19,377 bases of DNA from DRGT01 sp022567895 (GCA_022567895.1 JADFGC010000020.1:1-19377); one strand, 5' to 3'. Counted from the stretch's first letter, positions 8,906 through 15,905 are shown. The notes: generated by a model from the sequence alone, not told the origin. Numbers and translations are program-made.

Positions 8906-9082
8906 ATGGATCAAGATTTTGAATTTAGATGGTGCAAATTCTGCATGACAAAAACAAAACAAGAAATAGTCTTTCTTCCAGAAATACCAACTTACAAGCG
9001 TAGAAGACAATACAAATGCACTGTTTGTGGAAATAAAACATGGTTGCAAGGTAGAAGACCATCAGCTGAAAGTGTGTATTGA
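8906..9082 (+). CDS. Small zinc-ribbon protein, 58 residues
   Basis: The gene starts at an ATG 35 bases after the GTPase stop and encodes 58 residues. Two CxxC pairs are visible: WCKFC (Cys10, Cys13) and KCTVC (Cys38, Cys41). They are separated by 24 residues that include the basic run YKRRRQY, and a basic stretch QGRRP follows. This is the layout of a zinc ribbon that could bind nucleic acid or a ribosomal or transcription partner. A TATA-like TTTAAG lies about 22 bases upstream. I do not recognise a named family. Conserved tiny zinc ribbons are common in archaea and are easily missed by gene callers. The coding call rests on the paired cysteines and intact start and stop. Confidence 0.75.
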   Translation: MDQDFEFRWCKFCMTKTKQEIVFLPEIPTYKRRRQYKCTVCGNKTWLQGRRPSAESVY

Positions 9083-9199
9083 TAGTATTTTCGATCCAAA
9101 TTTTAAATTTTGAAAAAAAAGTCGTTGATAAATTATTATCACTTTGTGTAATTTTGTTCAGTTTAACCATAGAAAAACAATGAAAATTACGGTTTTGCA

Positions 9200-9304
9200 A
9201 TGGCTGCAAGAAGAAAAGCTGCTGCTAAACGAAAAACTGGCGGAAAAAGAAGAAAATCCGGCGGAAAAAAGAAAGGCGGAGCTAAACGCAAGAGAAGACG
9301 ATAG
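9200..9304 (+). CDS. Tiny, extremely basic protein, 34 residues
   Basis: ATG at 9200 to TAG at 9304 encodes 34 residues starting MAARRKAAAKRKTGGKRR. Nineteen of 34 residues are Lys or Arg; the rest are Ala (6), Gly (6), Thr, Ser and Met. There are no acidic, aromatic or aliphatic residues beyond Ala. Such composition fits a nucleic-acid neutralising peptide: a histone H1-tail-like chromatin peptide or a tiny ribosomal protein of the eL41 kind. Neither homology can be shown here. The frame is stopped at 9170-9172 and has no earlier start. A TATA-like GATAAATTATT lies near 9127-9137, giving a leader of about 40 bases. It is followed by a small hairpin and T-rich sequence. An overlapping +1 frame is open but gives an implausible protein. 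Confidence 0.65.
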   Translation: MAARRKAAAKRKTGGKRRKSGGKKKGGAKRKRRR

Positions 9305-9320
9305 ATTCATCAAAAATTTA

Positions 9321-9338
9321 CAATCGTCAACACGATTG
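9321..9338 (+). terminator. Small hairpin with following T-rich sequence
   Basis: CAATCG, a 6-base loop and CGATTG form a perfect 6-bp stem 16 bases after the basic-protein stop, with T-rich sequence (CCTTTTTCT) about 12 bases later. It may be a 3'-end structure or a terminator for the small gene. Archaeal termination mostly needs only the T-tract. Confidence 0.4.
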
Positions 9339-9362
9339 GCGATTTGTATTCCTTTTTCTAAA

Positions 9363-9380
9363 TTAATTTTTAAAAATTAA
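9363..9380. repeat. 18-bp AT palindrome between convergent genes
   Basis: TTAATTTTTAAAAATTAA is a perfect palindrome that includes the stop codon of the leftward 94-residue gene. T-tracts on both strands make it a possible bidirectional termination region. It is AT-only, so chance is possible. Confidence 0.35.
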
Positions 9381-9661
9381 CTGAACATTTGATCAGGTGG
9401 TGATGAATTTTTTGATTTTACTGATGATTTTTCAACAGAAAATTTTCTATCAGATGGAATGATTGAAATTTTTACTGATGTGTTGATTGTATAACGTGGA
9501 GTACCATCTCTGTTTTTAAAATTCACAGCTTTGCCAACTCTATCTAAATCAATTTTAACTTTGACAATAGATCCATCTTCTAATTCAAAAGAAACAAAAT
9601 CATTTTCGAGTCTTTTGTAATCTAACATCTTGAATTCAATTTTGTCATTTTTTTCACTCAT
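9377..9661 (-). CDS. Uncharacterised 94-residue protein, partner of the collagen-like gene
   Basis: I do not recognise a family. The protein (MSEKNDKIEFKMLDYKR...) looks beta-rich in its first 65 residues, with alternating hydrophobic patterns such as FVSFELEDGSIVKVKID and the segment TPRYTINTSVKISIIPS. A Ser/Lys-rich probably disordered tail ends in PPDQMF. No signal peptide or membrane segment is visible. The ATG at 9661 is preceded by AGGTG six bases upstream, which overlaps the stop codon of the collagen-like gene. A GTG at 9670 lies within that ribosome-binding site and is therefore unlikely to be the start. The two genes are almost certainly co-transcribed and translationally coupled, so a joint function is likely but unknown. 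Confidence 0.75.
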   Translation of the reverse strand: MSEKNDKIEFKMLDYKRLENDFVSFELEDGSIVKVKIDLDRVGKAVNFKNRDGTPRYTINTSVKISIIPSDRKFSVEKSSVKSKNSSPPDQMFS

Positions 9662-9670
9662 TATGAACAC

Positions 9671-11014
9671 CTAGTATAGATAGCTCATCAACTTGATTTG
9701 CTCTTCAGTGCCGATCACGTTTTTCTCAACTAATAGTTCTAAAAGTTCTTTAAGTAAAACTTTTTGTTGCTCAGATAAAGCTCCTTCTCCCCCACCTCTT
9801 TCTCCTGGCGGACCTGGTGGACCTTTTGGACCTTGTGTTCCTACTGACCCCTGTGGACCTCTAGGACCGGCTTCTCCTCCTGGACCATCTGGTCCTAATG
9901 GACCACGTTCACCTTGTGGACCTTGTACTCCTTGTGGACCTTGTGGACCTTTGTCACCTGGTGCTCCCAGAGGACCACGTTCACCTTGTGGACCTTGTGC
10001 ACCTAGCGGGCCCTTATCCCCTGCACCACCTGGTGAACCGGTTAATCCTTTTTCTCCTGTTGCACCTTGTGTACCTTTTGGTCCTGTATCACCTTGAGCT
10101 CCTGGAACACCAGTTAATCCCTTTGCACCCGGTTGACCTTGTGGACCTTGCGTGCCCTTATCCCCGGGGACACCTGCCTCACCCTCCGGACCTTTTGGCC
10201 CTAATGCACCTGCTGGACCTGCTACTCCTTTTTCTCCCGGAATACCCCCTGGACCAGTCTCACCTTTAGAACCTGGCGAACCACGTTCACCTGTTAATCC
10301 TTTATCACCTGGTGGACCTTTTGGACCTTTTTCACCTGACGGACCAATAGTACCTGGTGTACCTTTGTCACCTTTGTCACCCATTAGACCCGTAGAACCT
10401 TTATCACCTTTTTCTCCAGTTATACCAGCTGGACCTTTTTCTCCTTTGTCACCTTTATCACCAGTAATTCCTTTGTCACCTTCTGGTCCTTTATCACCTG
10501 GTGGACCTTTGTCACCAGCAGGACCTTGTGGACCTTTGTCACCTTTTGGACCAGTTGATCCACGTTCTCCTCTTTCACCGAGTGAACCAGGAAATCCTCT
10601 TTCACCTACATCACCAGAAGTGCCTCTAGCACCACTTTCACCTTTTGGTTCCTTTGAAATTGTTTGACGAGTTGTTTTTGTTGGCGTTACAGTTTTTCTC
10701 GTTGAAGGTTTTTCAGAAACTTTAACATCAAAAACAGAATTCATTGTTGAGAATTGGTCCATTACAACAATCCAAACTGTGTCTAAATCAAAAACAGAAT
10801 CAGGAATTGGATTACTATCACTACCAAGTGATTCAGAAAATTGACCATCTTTAATTCTTAAATGAAAATTCGCAGACCAAATTTTATCAAATGATTTTGA
10901 AGTAATGCTTGCTTCTGACGGGAATTTTTCACAAATTGAAATTTGTACCTCATACACTCCAGATTGTTTAAAAGGAGCTGAGCCTTGGACGTCTAATCTT
11001 CGAGAGCTAGCCAT
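9671..11014 (-). CDS. Collagen-like protein (Gly-X-Y repeats)
   Basis: From the ATG at 11014 the protein has 447 residues. Residues 1 to about 100 form a non-collagenous head, with WSANFHLRIKDGQFSESLGS and PIPDSVFDLDTVWIVVMD. This resembles the beta-sandwich module (DGxFxxxLGs...pLPdxxFd...W) often found before collagen or tail-fibre repeats. A Thr/Lys/Ser-rich linker follows. Residues about 125-409 are roughly 95 Gly-X-Y triplets without interruption, rich in GDK, GEK, GPK, GPQ and GER. Many KGD/KGE pairs can stabilise a triple helix without hydroxyproline. The tail (about 410-447, LKELLELLVEKNVIGTEEQ) is helical and may trimerise the chain. There is no signal peptide or membrane helix. A TTG at 11053 would add 13 residues. 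The next gene is coupled to its stop codon. Confidence 0.9.
   Translation of the reverse strand: MASSRRLDVQGSAPFKQSGVYEVQISICEKFPSEASITSKSFDKIWSANFHLRIKDGQFSESLGSDSNPIPDSVFDLDTVWIVVMDQFSTMNSVFDVKVSEKPSTRKTVTPTKTTRQTISKEPKGESGARGTSGDVGERGFPGSLGERGERGSTGPKGDKGPQGPAGDKGPPGDKGPEGDKGITGDKGDKGEKGPAGITGEKGDKGSTGLMGDKGDKGTPGTIGPSGEKGPKGPPGDKGLTGERGSPGSKGETGPGGIPGEKGVAGPAGALGPKGPEGEAGVPGDKGTQGPQGQPGAKGLTGVPGAQGDTGPKGTQGATGEKGLTGSPGGAGDKGPLGAQGPQGERGPLGAPGDKGPQGPQGVQGPQGERGPLGPDGPGGEAGPRGPQGSVGTQGPKGPPGPPGERGGGEGALSEQQKVLLKELLELLVEKNVIGTEEQIKLMSYLY
9788..10642 (-). repeat. Collagen-encoding Gly-X-Y tandem triplet region
   Basis: This segment encodes the uninterrupted Gly-X-Y run as nine-base-periodic DNA (GGT/GGA/GGC at every third codon). 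It is markedly more GC-rich than its surroundings and open in other frames on the opposite strand, giving Pro-rich shadow frames that are not genes. Short internal repeats such as the codons for GDKGPQGPQG and GPQGERGPLG recur, consistent with expansion by slippage or recombination. Confidence 0.85.
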
Positions 11015-11097
11015 TATCGATGATGTATTTATGCAGTATTTCTGTATTTTCAACCTGCCTAGAGCCTGAAGCCAAGTTAAAAAATTTAGGAATAGTA

Positions 11098-11110
11098 TTT
11101 ATCTATAAAA
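11098..11110 (+). promoter_or_regulatory. TATA-like promoter element of the TPR gene
   Basis: TTTATCTATAAAA is centred 26 bases before the ATG at 11130, which supports that ATG as a leaderless start rather than the TTG at 11121. It lies in the divergent region shared with the collagen-like gene. Confidence 0.5.
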
Positions 11111-11129
11111 AATCTCTAAGTTGAACTGT

Positions 11130-12254
11130 ATGAAAAAGCTCTTTTCTAAGAAGACAAAGCCAGAAAAAATTGAAAAACAGCCTAGAGTGAAAAAAGAAAC
11201 TAGCCTAACAGATGCTGATTACAATAGAAAAAAGCTTTTCAAACAAGGCATCAATTTGATGGCCGATGAAAAACTTGACGATGCGGCTATTGTTTTTGAG
11301 CAAGCCTTAAGAATTGACCCAAATAATGTAGAAACTCTTTTGAAACTTGGCTATGCGCTATTTCATCTAGATGATCATGCCGAAGCACTCAAAGTTTATG
11401 ATAAAATTTTAGATATTGATGTAACAAATGCTGAAGCATGGAATCTTAAAGCACTAGTTCATTATGAACAAAAAAATTATTCCAAAGCTCTTGATGGTGT
11501 TGAAAAAGCAATAGAGTCTGATCCAACATATGGTATGGCTTGGTATAACAAAGCATGTTTTCTTTCTTTGTTAAATCAAATCCCAGAATCGATTGAAGCA
11601 CTAAAGCGCTCAATTGAAATTGATGTTAAAAATGCAAGAAAAGCAGTCAAAGATAGAGACTTTGTAAATCTTAGAATTGAAGAAGGTTTTAAAAGAATTA
11701 TCGAAGTTGTTGTTTTAGAATCAATTAGACAAGGTTATCACACAATTGGAGCTATAGTGTGGACAACATTTCTGGATAAATCTGATACAGAAGATGCTTT
11801 ACGAAAATTATCAGAAAAAGGATTAATTGTAAAAAATGAAAAAAGAGAAGGCTTTCATAGGATTCCAATTTATGATCTTGTTCAAGAATTAGCTGATAAA
11901 GTTGGAACAGAACAGAAAAGTTTACTCGGAATTAAAATGAAAAAACTTCCTGGAGTTGTTAAAAATCTAAAACAGCTTAGTCATGCAATTCAAGCTGTAA
12001 AATCTTCCATAGAAGAAGAAGATGTTGAAAAAACAATTGAGAATTTTGAACCGTTAATTGATCCTACAAAATATGGACAAGAAATGATTGAGCAATTTTT
12101 CGAAGAACATAGAGAAATAAGATTATGGAAGATTAGATTAAAGGATAGAGGATTGTTTTATCTTCAAGACAATAAACAAAAAATGCTTAATGTCTTTGAT
12201 AATATTGAAGTAACTGTTACAAAACAACTACGAAGTGAAATAACACCAAGTTAG
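11130..12254 (+). CDS. TPR-repeat protein with C-terminal winged-helix-like region
   Basis: The protein has 374 residues from the ATG at 11130; a TTG at 11121 would add three. A basic N-terminus (KKLFSKKTKPEK) is followed by about four tetratricopeptide repeats, residues 33-168. Examples are LDDAAIVFEQALRIDPNNVE, HAEALKVYDKILDIDVTNAE and YSKALDGVEKAIESDPTYG. Residues about 187-258 look like a winged helix: TIGAIVWTTFLDKSDTEDAL, then ALRKLSEKGLIVKNEKREGF, then a basic wing. A charged helical tail ends the protein. TPRs bind partner proteins and a winged helix would bind DNA, so a regulatory scaffold is possible, but no partner can be named. It is divergent from the collagen-like gene and its stop lies one base from the convergent rhodanese. 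Confidence 0.85.
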   Translation: MKKLFSKKTKPEKIEKQPRVKKETSLTDADYNRKKLFKQGINLMADEKLDDAAIVFEQALRIDPNNVETLLKLGYALFHLDDHAEALKVYDKILDIDVTNAEAWNLKALVHYEQKNYSKALDGVEKAIESDPTYGMAWYNKACFLSLLNQIPESIEALKRSIEIDVKNARKAVKDRDFVNLRIEEGFKRIIEVVVLESIRQGYHTIGAIVWTTFLDKSDTEDALRKLSEKGLIVKNEKREGFHRIPIYDLVQELADKVGTEQKSLLGIKMKKLPGVVKNLKQLSHAIQAVKSSIEEEDVEKTIENFEPLIDPTKYGQEMIEQFFEEHREIRLWKIRLKDRGLFYLQDNKQKMLNVFDNIEVTVTKQLRSEITPS

Positions 12255-12255
12255 A

Positions 12256-13068
12256 TTATTCTGCTGAAAGGTCCCAATAGTCTGCATCTTCTTGTTTTGA
12301 TGTAGGTTTGTTAAGATTTTTCCATTCTTTAAATGACCTAACATACAATTTCACATTTGGAAGATTAACTGATTTCAATGCATAGTAAGCTAAACCAGAT
12401 AGTGTTCCAACACTTCCACAATAAGTTATGATTTCAGAGTCTGGTTTGATTCCCCTGTTATCTAGAAGTCTTTTCATTTCATCTTTTGGTCTTAGAATTT
12501 TTTCAGGAGAAGCTAATGTTCTATATGGAATGTTTATTGCTCCTGGAATATGTTGCTCCAAGAAATTTAATCGTTCTCGATTATCTAGAAGAGTGACTCC
12601 CTCCTTTTCTTTGGCTTTTTCCAAATAATCAGCTGTTGCTAAAATTTGTGGTTGTAAATTTACAGAGTGAGTTTTAGAATCAACAGATGGGATTTTATTG
12701 TCATTTTCTAATCCCAGTGATTTCCATTGTCCATACGTTACATCAAGTAATGAAACATCGCTATGTCCCAAATATTCCAAAGTCCATGCAATTCTTGATG
12801 CCAGAGCACCAAATGTATCATCATATACGACGACAGGGGTTTCATCATCTATTCCAAGTGATGAAAAAAGCTTTGCGGCCCAATCAGGTTTATCATCAGA
12901 GAGTAAATTAGCTAAAGGGAGGTTTACTGAATTTGGAATATGGTTTTGTTTGTATTCTTCTTCTTTTCTGACATCAATTACTCTAACGCTCTTATCTCTA
13001 ATTTCAGATCTCAGAGTATCTACGTCAGTTGTTGCACGAACTGTTTTTTCTTCACTCAAGCTGCACAT
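12256..13068 (-). CDS. Two-domain rhodanese-type sulfurtransferase
   Basis: This 270-residue protein has tandem rhodanese domains of the thiosulfate/3-mercaptopyruvate sulfurtransferase type, which transfer sulfane sulfur to a thiol acceptor. The N-terminal domain (about 10-125, VIDVRKEEEYKQNHIPNSVN) has VVVYDDTFG where the active loop would be and lacks a catalytic cysteine. The C-terminal domain (about 140-255, TLLDNRERLNFLEQHIPGA) carries the active loop YCGSVGT with Cys217. The ATG used overlaps the reductase 3' end by 13 bases. A TTG at 13059, overlapping the reductase stop as TTGA, is an alternative start, since a GGGGTGA Shine-Dalgarno lies before both. Placement right behind the sulfite/nitrite reductase suggests one operon for sulfur handling. 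Confidence 0.92.
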   Translation of the reverse strand: MCSLSEEKTVRATTDVDTLRSEIRDKSVRVIDVRKEEEYKQNHIPNSVNLPLANLLSDDKPDWAAKLFSSLGIDDETPVVVYDDTFGALASRIAWTLEYLGHSDVSLLDVTYGQWKSLGLENDNKIPSVDSKTHSVNLQPQILATADYLEKAKEKEGVTLLDNRERLNFLEQHIPGAINIPYRTLASPEKILRPKDEMKRLLDNRGIKPDSEIITYCGSVGTLSGLAYYALKSVNLPNVKLYVRSFKEWKNLNKPTSKQEDADYWDLSAE

Positions 13069-14849
13069 TCACCCCTTCCTGTTTTTGTGTGGTAACTTCC
13101 ATCAGAACCATAATCGGCGTAAAAGTCACTATCTTCTTCTTTCGTTGGCGGCACAACAAGGGGGGATAAAATTTTCTTAAAATCATCTACTGATTTTATT
13201 TGAGAATCTTCATTACCATTTACAATTTTATGAATCCATGTTGCTAATGTATCGTTATTTTTCTTATTTTGTTTGAATAATTCTATAATTTTCAAAATTA
13301 CTGGAATTACTCTTTTTGCAGGAATTCTCAGACAATTGACACCTAACATGGTGTCTCCATCTGATCGTCCTCCTAACGACATTTGATAGGTTGGATACAT
13401 GTCTTTGCCGACTCTGCTGCCACCACCATAGAATCCTATAGTTGCTATATTATGCTGCCCACAAGAGTTAGGACATCCACTAATTTTGACAGAAGAATCT
13501 TTCAGATCATCATCTTCATCCAACTTTAATTCAAGGAATTTTCTTTGGATTTCTTTTGCCAATCTGTGAGAGTTTGTTAATGCAAGATTACAAGATGTTG
13601 TTCCAGAACATCCAATTGGTGAGGCCATAGTAAGTGCGCCTGTTTTTGCTAGTCCAACTTCTAACAATTTCGCATACATGGAAGGTAAATCATCGTCATG
13701 TACCCATCTAAACACGATATCCTGATTAAATCCAGTCCTTCCTAGTCCTTCAGATGAAAACTCTCTACAAATATTTGCAATTTCTCTTAATTGGTTTGCA
13801 GTAATGTCGCCTGCTTCTAAGGCAATAAACACAGAACGATATCCATCTTGTTTTTGTTTGAAGGTGTTTGTTTTGTACCATCTAGAATATCCATCAGGGC
13901 TTGAGCTTCCGCTGCTTTCAGAAATTCTTATTGGTTTTTTAATTTCTTCAGGAGTTTGATCAAGATCTAGTTTTACAATTACCGATTGAGTAGCTCGTAC
14001 AATAGCTCTTTCTTTTAATACCAAGTTTTGGAATTTTTCCCAGCCTAATTCATTAACTAAATAACGCATTCTGTTTCTTGCCATGTTTTTTCTCTCGCCC
14101 ATTCTATCGAAAATACGCAAAACTGCAATTGATGTATATAAAAGATCTTCTTCCGGAGTAAATTCTTCTAATTGGTATCCAACATATGATTTGTTACCAA
14201 GACCACCACCTAAGAAAACTTTGAAACCTCGTTGTCCTTTTCCATCAATTTCTTTTATTTGTGGCAATAAACCGACATCAGTCATACGTACCATGCCGTG
14301 TTTTTCACAACAGGTAAAATTGAATTTGAATTTTCTAGGCAAGTTCTGATTCAATGGATTTCTTAATAGAAATTGCGCAGTAGCAATTGCATATGGTGTT
14401 GCATCAAATTTTTCTTCTTCACAAACTCCTGAAAGAGGACTACACATAACATTTCTGACTGTATTTCCACATGCTTCTCTTGTAGTCAATCCAACTTCTG
14501 CCAAGCCTCGCATAACTTCAGAGACGTCTTCTAAAACTATCCAATGCAACTGAATGTTTTCTCTGGTAGATACGTGTGCACTTCCAATTGAAAATGCTTC
14601 ACTTAGTTGCGCTATTTTTTCAAATTGGTTTGGATAAATCTTACCTGCAGGGATTTTAATTCTAACCATTGCATAATCGCTGGTCATTCTTGTGCCGTAT
14701 GCGCCGTGTTGTAATCTAAATCGTCTAAAACTATCTTTATCGTACTTTCCTTGACGGAAAAGCTTCACTGTCTTTGCAAAATTTTCAGCTTCTTCAATTT
14801 TTGCCCAGTTAACACTGGATGTCTTGGAATCAGGACGTGCTTGTTTCAT
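13056..14849 (-). CDS. Siroheme nitrite/sulfite reductase, ferredoxin-dependent type
   Basis: From the ATG at 14849 the protein has 597 residues, the usual size for a single-chain NirA/Sir enzyme performing six-electron reduction of sulfite to sulfide or nitrite to ammonia. Two ferredoxin-like half-domains (about 45-120 and 325-400) alternate with two siroheme/4Fe-4S half-domains. The cluster ligands are visible as CSGTTSC (C-X5-C, Cys414/420) and GCPNSCGQH (C-X3-C, Cys459/463). The N-terminal half-domain contains STRENIQLHW and REACGNTVRNV. Substrate cannot be settled from sequence; the adjacent rhodanese, cysteine synthase and TusA favour sulfite. A TTG at 14861 would add four residues and is closer to the leaderless distance from the TATA-like element. 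Confidence 0.93.
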   Translation of the reverse strand: MKQARPDSKTSSVNWAKIEEAENFAKTVKLFRQGKYDKDSFRRFRLQHGAYGTRMTSDYAMVRIKIPAGKIYPNQFEKIAQLSEAFSIGSAHVSTRENIQLHWIVLEDVSEVMRGLAEVGLTTREACGNTVRNVMCSPLSGVCEEEKFDATPYAIATAQFLLRNPLNQNLPRKFKFNFTCCEKHGMVRMTDVGLLPQIKEIDGKGQRGFKVFLGGGLGNKSYVGYQLEEFTPEEDLLYTSIAVLRIFDRMGERKNMARNRMRYLVNELGWEKFQNLVLKERAIVRATQSVIVKLDLDQTPEEIKKPIRISESSGSSSPDGYSRWYKTNTFKQKQDGYRSVFIALEAGDITANQLREIANICREFSSEGLGRTGFNQDIVFRWVHDDDLPSMYAKLLEVGLAKTGALTMASPIGCSGTTSCNLALTNSHRLAKEIQRKFLELKLDEDDDLKDSSVKISGCPNSCGQHNIATIGFYGGGSRVGKDMYPTYQMSLGGRSDGDTMLGVNCLRIPAKRVIPVILKIIELFKQNKKNNDTLATWIHKIVNGNEDSQIKSVDDFKKILSPLVVPPTKEEDSDFYADYGSDGSYHTKTGRGECAA

Positions 14850-14885
14850 ATTAGTAGTCAATACTATGACAATTCCTTCTAATTT

Positions 14886-14896
14886 GGATATAAATT
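14886..14896 (-). promoter_or_regulatory. TATA-like promoter element of the reductase-rhodanese unit
   Basis: AATTTATATCC on the minus strand predicts transcription start near 14865. That gives about 17 bases of leader to the ATG at 14849, or a near-leaderless TTG at 14861. Confidence 0.5.
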
Positions 14897-14970
14897 TTTG
14901 AAACTAGGAATTTTAACCGTCAGACTTAGTTTTTAGGTCGTAACTTGCCATAATTTACTCAACGATTAAT

Positions 14971-14986
14971 TTCTAAAATTTTAGAA
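14971..14986. promoter_or_regulatory. 16-bp perfect palindrome, candidate operator
   Basis: TTCTAAAATTTTAGAA is perfectly self-complementary and sits in the middle of the divergent region, about 85 bases upstream of the reductase TATA and 55 bases upstream of the thi4 TATA. A dimeric regulator could act here on both genes. No regulator gene is recognised beside it. Confidence 0.4.
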
Positions 14987-15034
14987 TGAAAAATTAGTAT
15001 CACCTAATTAAATGAAAAGCCAATTTTTTGGGAA

Positions 15035-15044
15035 ACTATTAATG
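15035..15044 (+). promoter_or_regulatory. TATA-like promoter element of thi4
   Basis: ACTATTAATG is centred 27 bases before the GTG at 15067. It supports that GTG as the leaderless start of thi4. Confidence 0.4.
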
Positions 15045-15066
15045 GGTTCCAAGTTGGATTGTTTTC

Positions 15067-15882
15067 GTGCAAGAATCAGTAAACGCGGAATCTTCAAAAA
15101 TTTTTGCCGATGTTAAAGAAGTTGATATTACTATAGCTATTGCTAATGAATTCCATTCAGTATTAGTTGATAGAGCAAATTCTGATGTGATTGTTATTGG
15201 TGCAGGGCCTGCAGGATTAACTGCCAGCAGAGAGTTAGCAAGTATGGGTTTCAAAGTTTTAGTAATTGAGCAAAACAACTACCTAGGTGGAGGATACTGG
15301 TTAGGCGGTTACATGATGAATCCAGTTACTGTTAGAGAGCCAGCACAAAAAATTTGGGATGAATTAGGTATACCATACAAAAAAGTAATGGATGGTTTGT
15401 ATCTCACTCCTGGACCACATGCAGTATCAAAACTAATTGCAGGAGCCTGTGATGCAGGAGTTAAATTTCTAAATCTTACAAAATTTGATGATTTGGTTTT
15501 GAAAAATGGCAGAGTTTCAGGAGTTGTTGTTAACTGGATGCCAGTATCTGCATTGCCAAGAAATATTACATGTGTTGATCCTATTGCATTAGAAGCTAAA
15601 ATTGTAATTGATTCATCAGGACATGATTCTGTTGCAGTAAAACGACTTGTTGATAGAGGTTTGGTGAAATGGAAAGGAATGAATCCAATGGATGTTATTG
15701 AAGGAGAAGATCAAGTAGTTGAAAAAACAGGAGAAGTTTTCCCAGGGCTGATAATTGCTGGAATGTCCGTCACAGAAACCCATGGACTTGCACGAATGGG
15801 ACCAACTTTTGGCTCTATGCTATTTTCTGGTAAGAAAGCAGCCGAAATTACTGCATCAAAAATTAAAGAGTTAGGCAGATAA
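15067..15882 (+). CDS. thi4: Thiamine thiazole synthase Thi4, cysteine-containing type
   Basis: This 271-residue enzyme makes the thiazole precursor of thiamine from NAD, glycine and a sulfur source. The FAD/NAD-type Rossmann motif VIVIGAGPAGLTASREL lies at about 41-57, with GGGYWLGG following at 74-81. The loop that carries the sulfur-donor cysteine in yeast Thi4 reads NITCVDP here, with Cys169. Methanococcal enzymes have His at this place and use free sulfide catalytically. The sequence thus predicts the single-turnover, self-sacrificing type found in eukaryotes and some archaea. The C-terminus has GMSVTETHGLARMGPTFG. The start is GTG, leaderless by promoter distance. It is divergent from the siroheme reductase. 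Confidence 0.95.
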   Translation: MQESVNAESSKIFADVKEVDITIAIANEFHSVLVDRANSDVIVIGAGPAGLTASRELASMGFKVLVIEQNNYLGGGYWLGGYMMNPVTVREPAQKIWDELGIPYKKVMDGLYLTPGPHAVSKLIAGACDAGVKFLNLTKFDDLVLKNGRVSGVVVNWMPVSALPRNITCVDPIALEAKIVIDSSGHDSVAVKRLVDRGLVKWKGMNPMDVIEGEDQVVEKTGEVFPGLIIAGMSVTETHGLARMGPTFGSMLFSGKKAAEITASKIKELGR

Positions 15883-15905
15883 CTCACTTTATCTAATACA
15901 TTTTA

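Larger units (their letters stand above)
14862..15066. promoter_or_regulatory. Divergent control region between the reductase and thi4
   Basis: This 205-base gap is the longest non-coding stretch of the window. It holds outward-facing TATA-like elements for both genes, a 16-bp perfect palindrome at 14971-14986, and a weaker inverted repeat (AATTAG, 6-base spacer, CTAATT) at 14992-15009. I looked for the TPP riboswitch core on both strands and did not see it. Confidence 0.55.

Noticed and set aside
9144..9380. Open frame of 78 codons overlapping the basic peptide in another frame
   Set aside because: Its composition follows from the A/G-rich codons of the basic peptide. The start region is weak and its tail runs into the intergenic hairpin and palindrome, so it is more likely a shadow.
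9668..9670. GTG at 9670 as start of the 94-residue protein
   Set aside because: It is part of the AGGTG ribosome-binding site that fits the ATG at 9661.
9788..10642. Possible CRISPR or minisatellite array
   Set aside because: The repeats are nine-base coding periodicity of Gly-X-Y triplets in one frame. There are no constant repeats with unique spacers.
9693..10667. Long proline-rich open frames on the plus strand opposite the collagen-like gene
   Set aside because: They arise because Gly-X-Y codons read in reverse give Pro-rich codons without stops. They have no promoter or ribosome-binding site and no family features beyond the mirrored repeat.
14862..15066. TPP riboswitch upstream of thi4
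   Set aside because: The conserved CUGAGA and the downstream TPP-aptamer core were not found on either strand, and the promoter distance indicates a leaderless thi4 mRNA.
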